Assembly: GCA_003280935.1 (NCBI GenBank)
Contig: QCDJ01000001.1
Location: 62,001-126,000 of the forward strand
DNA: 64,000 nucleotides
Source of the DNA: Prochlorococcus sp. AG-355-B23
GTDB lineage: Bacteria > Cyanobacteriota > Cyanobacteriia > PCC-6307 > Cyanobiaceae
Reading direction: 5' to 3'
Both the position numbers and the translations under genes were made by a program. Below, one piece after another: positions 63,953 through 64,000 of the stretch (positions within the stretch are counted from its first letter, which is position 1; each line of letters starts with the position of its first letter). The notes under the pieces are model-generated. The model did not search any database, had not been told where the DNA came from, and was given only the letters and a program-made list of their open reading frames with translations.

Positions 63953-64000
63953 GATTAGTGGAATTTACTAGTAACAATTTGCCAACCTCCTGAAACTAAT

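Overview
The window is AT-rich (roughly 30% GC by eye), densely packed chromosome from a picocyanobacterium. I read it as high-light-adapted Prochlorococcus. The reasons are a cyanobacterial core set (chlP, pcyA, petN, thf1/psb29, a high-light-inducible protein, NblS-interacting SipA, FtsH and ClpP), the very low GC, the short intergenic gaps and the many tiny single-helix proteins. No rRNA, tRNA, insertion sequence, integrase or CRISPR array was seen.

Layout. 1-21.5 kb is core genome: the end of chlP, glyS, sulfite reductase, a VanX-type dipeptidase, recG, tsf-rpsB, a glycosyltransferase, a pcyA-devB-devC-devA transport operon, a pair of M16 peptidases, sipA, ftsH, clpP, thf1 and petN. 21.6-28.2 kb is a patch of small, mostly unrecognised genes, with a DUF2130 nuclease-like protein and an IF2-N-like protein. 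28.3-34.1 kb is a four-gene 'ligase-associated' DNA-repair operon (MBL exonuclease, ATP-dependent ligase, Lhr-like helicase, PdeM phosphoesterase). 35.3-49.7 kb is a phosphate/oxyanion island: pstCAB, arsR, a gap-arsJ arsenate-detoxification pair, a chromate-type transporter, pstS, a PhoE-like porin, a phytase-like phosphatase and phoB-phoR. 49.9-64 kb is again small genes: a cytochrome c, an LptA-like protein, a lipoprotein, a K+ channel, an SDR, an Hli protein and many one-helix microproteins, several in overlapping strings.

How it fits together. In the phosphate island PhoR/PhoB would sense starvation. The Pst transporter, the porin and the phosphatase bring in or release phosphate. Arsenate enters by the same route and is made into 1-arseno-3-phosphoglycerate by the GAPDH paralogue, then exported by ArsJ under ArsR control. 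I see TTAA-type direct repeats with 11-bp phasing upstream of pstC, between pstS and phoE, and upstream of the phosphatase. They fit the cyanobacterial Pho-box pattern. A perfect 24-bp palindrome lies between arsR and gap.

The most interesting non-coding signal is the rpsB leader, where two perfect complementary arm pairs interleave and would form a pseudoknot just ahead of the start codon. Two minus-strand mini-genes near 59.6 and 63.4 kb have near-ideal Shine-Dalgarno sequences, very short reading frames and their own terminators. A family of three small membrane proteins shares one helix followed by a Cys-x(n)-Cys-Asn/Thr-Gly-Gly tail.
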